Assembly: GCA_964360635.1 (NCBI GenBank)
Contig: CAYHXO010000005.1
Span: forward strand, 1-64,000
Reading direction: 5' to 3'
From: CALRGE01 sp964360635
GTDB lineage: Bacteria; Patescibacteriota; Gracilibacteria; UBA1369; 2-02-FULL-48-14
DNA: 64,000 nucleotides
The first letter of the stretch is position 1; every line of letters begins with the position of its first letter. Below are positions 49,905 through 59,077 of this stretch, one piece after another. A program made the translations under genes and the position numbers. Under the pieces are notes generated by a model. It searched no databases. It saw only the letters and a list, made by a program, of their open reading frames with translations, and had not been told where the DNA came from.

Positions 49905-50757
49905 CACACACTCACCTCGCAAATTGTCTAGTTGAAATGGGCATTTTAATCTGTTAAAGGTGTGGGTTTTTGCTATACTTTTTTTAATTTAACCAACAAG
50001 AATATGAACGATAAAGAACTATTGGAAACTGCGTGTTTGTACGGCCGGAATGCACTGCTCTGGAGGCAGAAATTTATCGGACTCTTGCCGGAGATTTACA
50101 AAAGAAAGTTATACGAGAAGAAAAACTGTAGCTCTATCTTCGAATTCGCAGCGAAGTTCTGTGGATTATCTAATGATCAAGTTCGTTTAACACTAAATTT
50201 GGAAGAGAGATTTACAGAGATGCCAAGATTGCACGAGCAGCTTGTAACTGGAGAAGTAAGTATTAATAAACTAGCTCGAGTAGCTTCAATTGCAACTCCT
50301 GAAAATGAAGTTGAACTTTCTAAAGTAGTTCAAAATATGTCACAAAAAGCAGTAGAAACTTTAGTTAAAGATGAAAAGTTTACAGGGTTGCGCGCGCAGA
50401 TCTTAACCTTAAATGATGAAGTCACGAAAAGACTCACAGAGCTTCAGTCAAAAGGAATTGATGTTAATGAACTAATCAGCGCCGCACTTAACAAACGAGA
50501 GGAAGAAATTGCAGAAGGAAAATCTGTTCCGGTTCAACCTGCAAGTTCACGCACTATTCCCGTTGCGACGAAAAGGCTAATTCAAAAAGAACACGGCACA
50601 AAATGCTCCATTCCTACTTGTAAAAAACCATCCGAGCACATTCACCACACTCAAACTTTCGCGATGTCGCACTCACACAATCCAAATTATCTCGCGCCAC
50701 TCTGCAAAGAACATCATGAAATTGCTCATGCGATTAACTTGAAAGTGAGGGAGAAGA
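49905..50757 (+). mobile_element. dispersed HNH unit, copy 3
   Basis: Homology with copy 1 starts at CACACACTCACC (49905) and with copy 2 a few bases later, and ends at the KVREKR codons (about 50757). As at the other two sites, the gene on the left is divergent and the gene on the right convergent with the HNH gene. Confidence 0.55.
49974..49979 (+). promoter_or_regulatory. extended -10 promoter of HNH gene 3
   Basis: TGCTATACT lies 25 bases before the ATG at 50004. A frame opening at 49962 starts upstream of this box and is not used. Confidence 0.65.
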
Positions 50758-50768
50758 GGGGGTGGTGA
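50004..50768 (+). CDS. HNH endonuclease family protein (paralogue 3)
   Basis: This copy is closest to paralogue 1 in its N-terminal part (EIYKRKLYEKKNCSSIFEFA is identical). HNH residues CSIPTCKKPSEHIHHTQTF...LCKEHHEIAH are intact. It ends only two codons after KVREKR (GW, then TGA). The three proteins keep the same length up to that point without frameshifts, so all look functional. Confidence 0.8.
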   Translation: MNDKELLETACLYGRNALLWRQKFIGLLPEIYKRKLYEKKNCSSIFEFAAKFCGLSNDQVRLTLNLEERFTEMPRLHEQLVTGEVSINKLARVASIATPENEVELSKVVQNMSQKAVETLVKDEKFTGLRAQILTLNDEVTKRLTELQSKGIDVNELISAALNKREEEIAEGKSVPVQPASSRTIPVATKRLIQKEHGTKCSIPTCKKPSEHIHHTQTFAMSHSHNPNYLAPLCKEHHEIAHAINLKVREKRGW

Positions 50769-50825
50769 AAGGAGAAGGCAGGCTGCGTAAATACGCTGAG
50801 ATATTTGCTTGGAAAGTGTGATTTT

Positions 50826-51020
50826 CTATTCTGGTTTATCTACTTTGGCTGCATTTTGTGCAGCGTCATGCACCGTTGTTATTAGAGGCGTGACTGGAAG
50901 CCCATATCCGCCCTTTTCCTTTCCATCCAATAATTGACGTGTAGTCTCTTCGGATAGATATGGAATAAATGCTGAAGCATCATCGTGCTCCAAGTTGTCT
51001 TGGCCTTTTGTATCTGGCAT
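50826..51020 (-). CDS. hypothetical protein, 64 aa
   Basis: Unrecognised small, polar, acidic protein (for example SEETTRQLLDGKEKGGYG) without cysteine, signal or membrane segment. It is probably partly disordered. It is convergent with HNH gene 3 and divergent from ldh. Coding status rests on the intact frame with a normal amino-acid mixture. Confidence 0.5.
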   Translation of the reverse strand: MPDTKGQDNLEHDDASAFIPYLSEETTRQLLDGKEKGGYGLPVTPLITTVHDAAQNAAKVDKPE

Positions 51021-51183
51021 ATCTTATAAGATTAATAATTAATCGATCAATAATAGCATTTTTCTAGTATTATGTCAATTGGTTGGACCTGAACCCCATC
51101 CAAGCGCGCTAGCCAACTTCATTATACTAAATGAAGACGAAAATGTGAAACTGCTGTAGAATGTTCCCGTCTTAATCCACCAT

Positions 51184-52131
51184 ATGACAACAAAATGCAA
51201 TCTTCCGAATTTTCAGACTGAGTTTAAAGTTAGTATTATCGGGGCGGGTAGTGTTGGCTCGACTGCGGCATATTCAATGTTGCTTGATGGTCGGCTTTCA
51301 GAGCTTGTGCTTTTAGATCATGATAAGAAAAAAGCCGAGGGAATTGTGCTAGATATGGAGCATTCAATGTGTTTTTTGGATTATACAAGAGTTGTTGGTA
51401 CTGATGATTATTCCGCTGTCAAAAATTCGAACTTGGTTGTGATTACCGCAGGTGCAAGGCAATTGGAAGGTGAAACACGTTTGGATTTGATCGCAAAAAA
51501 TAGAGCGATATTTAAACAAATCATTCCAAAAATTGTGAAAGTAGCACCGAATGCGATTTTACTTGTGGTTAGTAATCCTGTGGATGTTTTGACTTACGAA
51601 GCTTACAAACTTTCAGGATTTCCGTGGGGAAGAGTTTTTGGATCAGGAACCTTGCTAGATACTGCGAGGTTACGATTTCATATCTCCGAGAAGCTTTGTT
51701 TAAGTCCTAAAAGTATTGAGGCATATATCTTGGGCGAGCATGGTGATACATCTTTTCCGGTTTGGAGTAGTGCGAATGTTGCCGGAAAATCTTTGGCTAA
51801 ATTTGATGGTTTTGGAAAAAGTGCTGCGAAGGAATGCTATGACGAAACGAAAAATGCTGCGTACCGAATAATTCACGACGTCGGTTTCACCTGTTATTCT
51901 ATCGGAACTGTGATTAAGGAAATCATGAATCATATTTTTCAGCATTCCAAAATCGTTTTACCACTTTCCGTACCACTTGAAAATTACTATGGGATTTCAG
52001 GTGTAGCACTTAGCGTTCCTTGCGTTTTGGATAGTACTGGCGTGACAGATGTAATTAAAATTCCGCTGAATTCTTTGGAATTGAAGCAGCTCAAAAAATC
52101 TGCGGCAACTTTGAAAGGATATTTAAAGTGA
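51184..52131 (+). CDS. ldh: L-lactate dehydrogenase
   Basis: It reduces pyruvate to lactate and regenerates NAD+, the expected fermentation step. The NAD-binding loop GAGSVGSTAAY is at about residues 21-31. The substrate loop ARQLEGETRLDL has Gln at the position that favours pyruvate (malate dehydrogenases have Arg). The catalytic pair is in VVSNPVDVLTY and GEHGDTSFPVWS. The length of 315 is normal. Its end overlaps the convergent ABC-F gene by 9 bases. Confidence 0.93.
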   Translation: MTTKCNLPNFQTEFKVSIIGAGSVGSTAAYSMLLDGRLSELVLLDHDKKKAEGIVLDMEHSMCFLDYTRVVGTDDYSAVKNSNLVVITAGARQLEGETRLDLIAKNRAIFKQIIPKIVKVAPNAILLVVSNPVDVLTYEAYKLSGFPWGRVFGSGTLLDTARLRFHISEKLCLSPKSIEAYILGEHGDTSFPVWSSANVAGKSLAKFDGFGKSAAKECYDETKNAAYRIIHDVGFTCYSIGTVIKEIMNHIFQHSKIVLPLSVPLENYYGISGVALSVPCVLDSTGVTDVIKIPLNSLELKQLKKSAATLKGYLK

Positions 52132-53544
52132 AATAACTCTGTCGATCAGAATTTTTTTGATGAAATATTCGTCGTGAGAAATTATGCACATTGCTACTTC
52201 TTGTTCGAGCAGAAAACGTTCGAGGTCTTCACGTAGGAAAATGTCGAGGTGATTTGTTGGCTCGTCGAGGAGCAAAAGATCAGGTTTATTTGTTAGGAGA
52301 ATCGCGAATTCGAGGCGGCGTTGTTGACCATAACTCAAGGTTTTAATTTTCGAATCAACAAATTCGGCAGGGAAGAGATAATTCGCCAAAACGCTACGGC
52401 CGGTTGTATATTCAATATTTGTGTTTGCGCCGAATTCTTCTAGCACGGTTTTATCCGGATTTAAGCGAGAAAACTGTCCGAGATAGCCGATTTTTAGATC
52501 TTTTCGCAGAGTTATTTCGCCTGAAAAATCTTTGTCGGTTGCACTCATTATATTAAGTAAAGTGCTTTTACCGGAGCCGTTTACTCCACGTAGTAGGATT
52601 TTTTCGCCGTTCATAATTTTTAACGAGAAGTTGGACAAAATTTCACGGTCGCCGAAACATTTTTTGTCTACTTTGACGTTCAGAAGAGTTCCTTGATTGC
52701 CGGATTCAAGTTTTTTCATTTTTATTCGCGGGTCAGCCACGGGTTTCGGTGGAGTTTTTTTCTCCATTCTTTCTAGTGCCTTTTTTTTCTGGGCTACTGT
52801 TGCAGTAAATTTATATTTTGGATGATTTGCATTCTCCGCAAGCCAGCTCTCAAGTTCTGTGACTTCGCGTTGGCTGAATTCGTGAAGTGAGAGTTTTTTC
52901 TCATAACGCTCGTAACGTTCAACTAAAAATCTATCGTAATTTGAGCCGTAAATTTCAATATTGTGATCTGCAGTAATTTCCCAAATTTGATTAGCGACGG
53001 CGTTTATAAATCCGCGATCGTGAGACACAAAAGCCACCGTTCCTTTGAAATCTTTAACGAATTGAGTGAGCCAGGCGATTGTGGCCGTGTCGAGATGGTT
53101 TGTGGGCTCGTCTAAGAATAAAATTGTCGGTTCGGTTAGCAAAAGTTCAGCAATAGCGATTCTTACACGTTGGCCGCCGCTCAAGTTTTTCAACGGATTC
53201 AAAATTATGTCTGCCGGAAGTGAAACGTCTTGCAAAACCATGTCGATTTTGTAAGTCATCCATTCTTCTTCGAGTTTGCTTTCCAAATATTCACCCACAA
53301 GTTTTTCTTCGTCGGGGAAATTTATATCTTGGCGAAGAATTGCAATTACTTCGTGGGAACAAGAAACACTGCCTGTTCCGGTTTCGAGTTCACCCAATAA
53401 AAGTTTCAAAAGAGTTGATTTTCCACAGCCGTTTTTACCAACAATTGCTACACGTTTTTTCGCAGCACTATCTAAAGAAATGTTTACGTTCTCAAACAGT
53501 GGACCGCTTGCGGCTTCAAATGAAAGATCTTTAGTAATCAGCAT
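52123..53544 (-). CDS. ABC-F family ATPase
   Basis: Two ABC domains lie on one chain without membrane segments. Walker A loops are VGKNGCGKSTLL (about residues 35-46) and LRGVNGSGKSTLL (about 308-320). Signatures are LSGGQRVRIAIAELL and the variant LSYGQQRRLEFAILL, each followed by LDEPTNHLD. The linker between the domains is a charged helix (KKKALERMEKK). Proteins of this class act on ribosomes, in translation or antibiotic protection. At 473 residues it is short for the class, and its subgroup cannot be set. Confidence 0.9.
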   Translation of the reverse strand: MLITKDLSFEAASGPLFENVNISLDSAAKKRVAIVGKNGCGKSTLLKLLLGELETGTGSVSCSHEVIAILRQDINFPDEEKLVGEYLESKLEEEWMTYKIDMVLQDVSLPADIILNPLKNLSGGQRVRIAIAELLLTEPTILFLDEPTNHLDTATIAWLTQFVKDFKGTVAFVSHDRGFINAVANQIWEITADHNIEIYGSNYDRFLVERYERYEKKLSLHEFSQREVTELESWLAENANHPKYKFTATVAQKKKALERMEKKTPPKPVADPRIKMKKLESGNQGTLLNVKVDKKCFGDREILSNFSLKIMNGEKILLRGVNGSGKSTLLNIMSATDKDFSGEITLRKDLKIGYLGQFSRLNPDKTVLEEFGANTNIEYTTGRSVLANYLFPAEFVDSKIKTLSYGQQRRLEFAILLTNKPDLLLLDEPTNHLDIFLREDLERFLLEQEVAMCIISHDEYFIKKILIDRVISL

Positions 53545-53546
53545 AT

Positions 53547-54602
53547 TTAGCAGTCTTCAGGACAAACTTTCTCTTCAATTTCTTGGCAAATCCCGTCACC
53601 ACATTTTTTGGAAGCTACACTACTTTCGCTGCTAGTTGAGCTTGTGTCTTCATCTTTACCGCCAGTTTCAGTGCCGTCATAAATTAAAGTGTTTGGCTCA
53701 GAATTATATTCACTGGCCCAAATATCCAAAGCTTCACTAAGTCCAACCCATTCGATTCTGTCGTCTGATTTGTGTTTTTCGATTTCAGCGCGAAATGCGT
53801 TCAGGTCAGTTTCACTAATACTTCCTTGTGATATGAAAACTGAGGCTGTGTAAATTTTATTTGGATCTAAATCTTTTGTGAGTAAATAATCCAAGCCTTC
53901 CCAAGTACTGTTATATCTACCAATATTAGGAAGAGTTCCACCATCAACCATAATGTCCTCCGCACTTTTTGGGTTCCAAATTCCTGAAGCCCATAGATCA
54001 CTTTCATTTTTGTGACCACCAACGCCGCCACCCCAGAGAGCTTCAGCTTCCCATGTGAAGTCGTAGATATTTCCTTTGATTTCATTTAGTAGGTAATTAA
54101 ACTTTGATTTTTTTACAGGAGAAGCAATATATCCACCTACAATGTTTGAAGGCTTGACTCCTAATTCATTAATCAGATATGCGATGTCTGCGTAATTATA
54201 TTTTGTTTCGTGACCATGCGGATCAATTTCAAAGCCCAAGTCTTCTTTAAAATATCTAAGTAAATTTTTACCGTTTGTACTTTCATCGCCTTTGTCGAAT
54301 TTTGTTGATGCTAATAAGTAAGTCCAATCAGATTGGAAGTTAAAAGCAACTCCTTCTTCGTGGAGCATATTTCCAAAATTTAATATTTCCGCTCTCGTTT
54401 TTTTGAACATATTCTCGTTCTCTTCATAATGCGGTTCTTCTTCCGTGTGCATCACGAATGAAACATATACTTTTGGGGAAGTGTGACTAACCGTGCTAGT
54501 TGGTTCTGTTGTCGTCGGAGTATCATTTAATGGTGAGCTTGAATTCGAAGGCGCGCAAGAAGTTAATAATGTCAGTAATGCAATAGCGAGGTATTTTTTC
54601 AT
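53547..54602 (-). CDS. lipoprotein with deacetylase-like domain and Cys-rich end
   Basis: The signal ends LTSC (Cys16), so it is an anchored lipoprotein, followed by a Ser/Thr/Pro linker. The main domain has VSFVMHTEEEPHYEENENMF, then GFEIDPHGHETKYNYADIAY, an arrangement of His/Asp residues reminiscent of polysaccharide-deacetylase-like barrels, though the family is not certain. The C-terminus reads CGDGICQEIEEKVCPEDC, a four-Cys module often found at the ends of surface proteins in CPR bacteria and deltaproteobacteria. Two bases separate it from the ABC-F gene. Confidence 0.65.
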   Translation of the reverse strand: MKKYLAIALLTLLTSCAPSNSSSPLNDTPTTTEPTSTVSHTSPKVYVSFVMHTEEEPHYEENENMFKKTRAEILNFGNMLHEEGVAFNFQSDWTYLLASTKFDKGDESTNGKNLLRYFKEDLGFEIDPHGHETKYNYADIAYLINELGVKPSNIVGGYIASPVKKSKFNYLLNEIKGNIYDFTWEAEALWGGGVGGHKNESDLWASGIWNPKSAEDIMVDGGTLPNIGRYNSTWEGLDYLLTKDLDPNKIYTASVFISQGSISETDLNAFRAEIEKHKSDDRIEWVGLSEALDIWASEYNSEPNTLIYDGTETGGKDEDTSSTSSESSVASKKCGDGICQEIEEKVCPEDC

Positions 54603-54648
54603 ATTTAAAATTTAGTTGTGCGCGGATTATCTACTAAAAAGGCCAGTG

Positions 54649-55560
54649 CTACAAGTTTTCTACAAGCCAATCGCTCATAATATCTACAATTTCGCGTCCG
54701 GTTGGTGAGCTTGGACTGCCTTGCTCAACAGGTTTGAAAGTGTGTCCTGCATTTTTAACCGGAATCAATGTCGCATCAACGCCTGTAGCAATGAGCGCGT
54801 CGTAGAAAATTTGTCCTTGTTCAAAAGGTACTAATGAATCTTCTTCCCCATGAATAATTAAAAAGGACGGATCATCAGAACTAACATAAGTGATTGGGCT
54901 TTGATCTCCAGCATCTTTGTAAGATGTATCTCCAAAGGCACTTTTTAGTAAATCAGAATCATTTCCTTCAAACTTGATTGTTAAATCAGTTGGTCCGTAC
55001 ATATCAACAACCGCTTTTAAACTGCTGGAAACACCCGGATAGTCGCCGACATCCCAATCTGTTATATTTGATGAAGTTCCGAGTAAACTCACCAGATGGC
55101 CGCCTGCACTTCCGCCGTATCCGCCAATCCGATCTGGGTCAATATTGTAAGCGGCAGCGTTAGCACGAAGGTGTCGAACCGCGCATTTCAAATCTTGAAT
55201 ATTAGTTGGAAAAATATTTTCAGGCGCCAAACTATAATTTACAGCGGCAACTGCAATTCCTTTTTCACTTAATGCATCTTGATACCTTCCCAAATCCGTT
55301 TTATCACCCTTGCTCCAGCCTCCGCCATGTATATAAAGAACTACCGGGAAAGGGGAGCCCAGAGATTCAACTTTAGGATAATAAAAATCCATGATTTCCG
55401 CCTCATTCATTGAACAATATGCAATATTCTCATCAACTGTTCCCAATTTTTCTTCAGAGAATGTGTTGATTGGATCAAGCACTTTATCTTCTCTAGTGGG
55501 GGCTTTTTGAGAGCAAGTTGTCAGGGTCAAAACCAGCAACAATAAAAGAAAGTTTTTCAT
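54649..55560 (-). CDS. lipoprotein alpha/beta hydrolase (esterase family)
   Basis: The signal peptide ends LTTC (Cys16). The hydrolase has the oxyanion motif YIHGGGWSKGD, the nucleophile elbow GYGGSAGGHLV (Ser in GGSAGG), an Asp in HGEEDSLVPFEQG and the catalytic His in KNAGHTFKP, the arrangement of acetyl-xylan/feruloyl-esterase-like and carboxylesterase enzymes. It would act outside the membrane on ester groups, perhaps of scavenged polysaccharide. It is co-directional with the deacetylase-like lipoprotein, 46 bases apart. Confidence 0.85.
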   Translation of the reverse strand: MKNFLLLLLVLTLTTCSQKAPTREDKVLDPINTFSEEKLGTVDENIAYCSMNEAEIMDFYYPKVESLGSPFPVVLYIHGGGWSKGDKTDLGRYQDALSEKGIAVAAVNYSLAPENIFPTNIQDLKCAVRHLRANAAAYNIDPDRIGGYGGSAGGHLVSLLGTSSNITDWDVGDYPGVSSSLKAVVDMYGPTDLTIKFEGNDSDLLKSAFGDTSYKDAGDQSPITYVSSDDPSFLIIHGEEDSLVPFEQGQIFYDALIATGVDATLIPVKNAGHTFKPVEQGSPSSPTGREIVDIMSDWLVENL

Positions 55561-55699
55561 ACTTATGATTTGTTTTGAGATATTATGTGTGTTTATAGGA
55601 GATCATTGTTGCAGATGGCTATGTCTTTAGTCAATAATTACAGTATTGATCGCATGCGGCTTGACGAATATCAATAAATGTAGTACGGTTCAAATTGAA

Positions 55700-56620
55700 A
55701 TGGAAAATTTATTAAAAGATACAGATCAAATCCAGGAGAAGGAAAAACAAAATAAGCCTGGGTTTGTTGATAATTTTATTCAGAAAATTCAAAGGATGGT
55801 TGAGGGCGCTATGGGTGGAAGACAAAGGACTGAAACTGAGAAAGAAGGAGATAGGTATGCGAATCAAGACTTAAATGCTTTTAAAAAAAATCATAAAATT
55901 ACTCGAAGTAATACGGTGGCTTATATTGGATGTGGTGACGATTCGACGGTACAAAAAATTTTTCCTCAGACAATTAATGTAGATATGTTTGAGCCTTGTA
56001 ATTGGTATTTAAAAAATTTCACTAAAAGTGATGTTTTTGATCTACCATTTAAGGACGCTTCGATGGATTTACTTGTACAAAAGTCCATGTCATATAAGAC
56101 TGAATCTGATCCTAGATGTACTAAAGAATTGGCTAGAGTGCTTGGCTCGAATGGTAGGATTTTTAGAGATTTTCCTGAGTTTAGAAGAGCTGTAGAATTG
56201 GACGAGGCCTTGTGTGGATTGCAATATTGTTTAATTCTTAAAAGTTACCATGAAAATGGATTAGTTTTTGAGGAGAGACATTCATCTCAAAATGCGACTT
56301 TTAAAAAAGGTAAAGCGACACCTGATGAGATAAAGAAACTTGATGAACAAATTGATGAATATTCTAAGGATTTTTTTGAGTTTGTTGAAGATATTCCACT
56401 TAAAATCATCGAAGAAACTAAGACAAGTCCATTCTTTGAAGGACGATGGCGTTATCATGAAGCTATAGAATTTGTTCTTGGAATAAATTTGGGTTCTGAT
56501 CAAGATTTGATCTTAGAGCAGTTGGGAAAATTACAATCTAAAATAAAACCTGAGATCTACGAAAAAATTGAGTTAATGGTGAAGGTTTTGAAAAAAAACT
56601 TGAGCAATTGTGCTAATTGA
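55700..56620 (+). CDS. SAM-dependent methyltransferase-like protein
   Basis: Residues about 70-165 look like a class I methyltransferase core. TVAYIGCGDDSTVQKIFP resembles motif I, INVDMFEP the acidic motif II, and DLPFKDASMDLLVQKS then ELARVLGSNGRIFRDF the later motifs. The glycine loop is shorter than usual, so activity is uncertain. The C-terminal 150 residues are acidic and helical. A frame from TTG 55646 exists, but a -35 TTGACG (55661-55666) lies inside it, so the ATG at 55700 is used. Substrate unknown. Confidence 0.6.
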   Translation: MENLLKDTDQIQEKEKQNKPGFVDNFIQKIQRMVEGAMGGRQRTETEKEGDRYANQDLNAFKKNHKITRSNTVAYIGCGDDSTVQKIFPQTINVDMFEPCNWYLKNFTKSDVFDLPFKDASMDLLVQKSMSYKTESDPRCTKELARVLGSNGRIFRDFPEFRRAVELDEALCGLQYCLILKSYHENGLVFEERHSSQNATFKKGKATPDEIKKLDEQIDEYSKDFFEFVEDIPLKIIEETKTSPFFEGRWRYHEAIEFVLGINLGSDQDLILEQLGKLQSKIKPEIYEKIELMVKVLKKNLSNCAN

Positions 56621-56634
56621 ATGAATTTGCAGCC

Positions 56635-57177
56635 TTATTCGGCTCCTCCGCTCATGTCGAAGTAATCTTTAAGCTCTTTATCATTTATAAAGACTTGAAC
56701 CTCGTCAGCTGAAGAGTTGGCTTTAACTGTTGAGTAAATTTGTTCTTCGATTCTTGGGTCGTCACAAGTTCCTGCAGAAATCAATTCGCCACTCAGCATA
56801 ACTGCAATAATACTGTTATCGCCGTTATCAGTTTCATTTACATTCTCAACTTTCAAATTTTTCGAGTGTTGTAGCCCGTTGTAATATGGATCATCTACCG
56901 CAGTTACTCCGATTGCGAAAAGTTCTTTTAATGCTAATTGGATTTTCTTTGTATCTTCAAGTTTTGTTCCTTCGGCAGTTTCCTCTATATATATAATAGA
57001 GTCTCCACATCCGATTTTTTCTCCTGTTTTGCCATCGTCTTCCATTTTAACTACTGCTATTTGCAGTGTTGTTTCGCCTTTATTTTGAGTTTCATCTGGC
57101 TTAACCGGTTTCTCCAGCTTAGTAGCGTTGCAAGAAATAAGTAGTAATGACAGTAAAATTATTGCGTATTTCTTCAT
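56635..57177 (-). CDS. GerMN-domain lipoprotein
   Basis: The signal ends LISC (Cys16). The C-terminal 100 residues match a GerMN domain: IQLALKELFAIG, then KNLKVENVNE, IIAVMLSGELISAGTCDDPR, EEQIYSTVKAN and EVQVFINDKEL. GerMN domains occur in spore-germination and other envelope lipoproteins, and their role here is unknown. It is convergent with the methyltransferase-like gene and divergent from typA. Confidence 0.75.
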   Translation of the reverse strand: MKKYAIILLSLLLISCNATKLEKPVKPDETQNKGETTLQIAVVKMEDDGKTGEKIGCGDSIIYIEETAEGTKLEDTKKIQLALKELFAIGVTAVDDPYYNGLQHSKNLKVENVNETDNGDNSIIAVMLSGELISAGTCDDPRIEEQIYSTVKANSSADEVQVFINDKELKDYFDMSGGAE

Positions 57178-57225
57178 AAATTTGGGTTAGATATGCATAT
57201 TTTATCACTGTTTTGCGAGATTCGC

Positions 57226-57254
57226 TTGCTTTTTTGTTGACTTAACCTGATAAT
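57226..57254 (+). promoter_or_regulatory. promoter of typA
   Basis: TTGCTT (57226-57231) and GATAAT (57249-57254) are 17 bases apart. The ATG at 57275 follows 20 bases later. Confidence 0.55.
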
Positions 57255-57274
57255 CTGTCGGCTTTAAAAATACT

Positions 57275-59077
57275 ATGGAAATTCGAAACATTGCAATCAT
57301 CGCACACGTTGACCACGGAAAAACTACCTTGGTTGATGCTCTCCTTCAACAGGGTGGAGCTTTTAATTCTCACGAAGAGGTTGAAACCTGCGTGATGGAT
57401 TCTTATGATCAGGAAAAGGAAAGAGGTATTACAATTTATGCTAAAAACTGCGCGGTTACTTATAAAGGAACAAAAATCAACATTGTTGATACTCCTGGTC
57501 ACGCTGATTTCGGTTCAGAAGTTGAGCGTATTTTGAGAACGGTAGATTCAGTTTTGTTGCTTGTGGATGCTTTTGAAGGTCCAATGCCTCAAACAAAATT
57601 CGTTTTGAAGAAATCTTTGGCACTTGGAATTATGCCGATTGTGGTTATCAATAAAATTGATAAACCTTCGGCTCGACCTGATGAGGTTGTAGACATGGTT
57701 TTTGATCTTTTTGCGGATTTGGGAGCAAGCAACGAACAGTTGGATTTCCCTTACATCTATACAATTGCAAGACAAGGGATTGCTAAGAGAACTTTAGATG
57801 AAGATTCTAAAGATTTAACTCCGCTTTTCGATATGATTATTGAAAAAGTTAAACCTGCAAATCGAAATTTCGACGTTCCTTTCAGAATGCAACCTTCGAA
57901 CTTGGCATATGATAATTTCTTGGGAAGACTTGCGGTAGGACGTGTTTATGAAGGTGTTTTGAATACAGGAAGTCAGGTTTTCGTTAAACATGCCGACGGA
58001 TCAACTCGAAGTGGGAAAATTTCAAAGATTTTCTCTTTCCAAGGTTTGAAGCGTGTTGAAGTACAAAAAGCTGAGGCTGGAGACATCGTTGTACTTGCCG
58101 GAATTCCGGATGTTTATGTGGGTGAAACACTTTGTGCTGATCAAAATGCTGAGGCTATGCCTGCAATTACTATAGATCCACCGACTCTTTCCATGAATTT
58201 CATGGTTAATGATTCGCCATTTGCCGGAAAAGAAGGAAAATTTGTGACAACTCGTCACATCAAGGCTCGTCTTGAAAAGGAAATGGAAACTAACGTTGGT
58301 CTACATATTGAAGAAATCCCAAATTCTGATGCTTACAAAGTTTCAGGTCGTGGTGAATTGCACCTTTCAGTGCTTCTAGAAGCTATGCGACGTGAAGGTT
58401 TTGAGGTTCAAGTTTCAAGACCACAGGTAATTATGAAGGAAGAAGGTAATCAGAAATTAGAACCGGTTGAGCAAGTCGTTATTGATGTTCCTGAAGAATT
58501 TTCAGGAAAAATCATTGAACTTCTTTCAAAACGAAGAGGTGAGTTGGTTGAATTGAAAAGTGAAAACAATCAGTCAAGAATGGAATTCAAGGTCCCAACT
58601 CGTGGATTACTTGGTTTCAGAAATGATTTCATTATTGAAACGAAAGGTGAGGGTATTTTGAGCCACTCTTTTGTTGCTTATGAACCATATAAAGGTGATA
58701 TTCCAGGACGAACTCGTGGTTCACTAATTTCAGGTGAAAATGATTCATCAATGGCTTACTCACTTTGGAAGCTTGAAGAACGTGGACGACTATTCATTGT
58801 TCCTCAAACAGCAATGTATGAAGGAATGATTATCGGTGAATGTTCAAAAGAAAACGACTTGGTTGTGAACGCGGCGAAAAACAAGAAGCTCACAAACGTG
58901 CGTGCTTCAGGTACAGACGAAGCAATCCGTCTAACGCCAATCACACCAATCACTCTTGAACGAGCTCTTGAGTACATCGACGACGATGAACTTGTTGAAA
59001 TCACTCCAACTTCAATCCGTCTTCGTAAGAAATACCTTACTGAACTTGATCGAAAGAGGTTTGGGAAGAAGAATTAG
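57275..59077 (+). CDS. typA: translational GTPase TypA/BipA
   Basis: TypA is a ribosome-binding GTPase that helps ribosome assembly and stress growth. The GTP site has AHVDHGKTTL (about residues 10-19), the switch sequence ERGITI, DTPGHADFG and NKIDKP. EF-G-like domains and the TypA-specific C-terminal domain (VPTRGLLGFRNDF...SGENDSSMAYSLWKLEERGRLF) follow. The 600-residue length is typical. Its stop overlaps that of the convergent glycosyltransferase-like gene by 4 bases. Confidence 0.97.
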   Translation: MEIRNIAIIAHVDHGKTTLVDALLQQGGAFNSHEEVETCVMDSYDQEKERGITIYAKNCAVTYKGTKINIVDTPGHADFGSEVERILRTVDSVLLLVDAFEGPMPQTKFVLKKSLALGIMPIVVINKIDKPSARPDEVVDMVFDLFADLGASNEQLDFPYIYTIARQGIAKRTLDEDSKDLTPLFDMIIEKVKPANRNFDVPFRMQPSNLAYDNFLGRLAVGRVYEGVLNTGSQVFVKHADGSTRSGKISKIFSFQGLKRVEVQKAEAGDIVVLAGIPDVYVGETLCADQNAEAMPAITIDPPTLSMNFMVNDSPFAGKEGKFVTTRHIKARLEKEMETNVGLHIEEIPNSDAYKVSGRGELHLSVLLEAMRREGFEVQVSRPQVIMKEEGNQKLEPVEQVVIDVPEEFSGKIIELLSKRRGELVELKSENNQSRMEFKVPTRGLLGFRNDFIIETKGEGILSHSFVAYEPYKGDIPGRTRGSLISGENDSSMAYSLWKLEERGRLFIVPQTAMYEGMIIGECSKENDLVVNAAKNKKLTNVRASGTDEAIRLTPITPITLERALEYIDDDELVEITPTSIRLRKKYLTELDRKRFGKKN

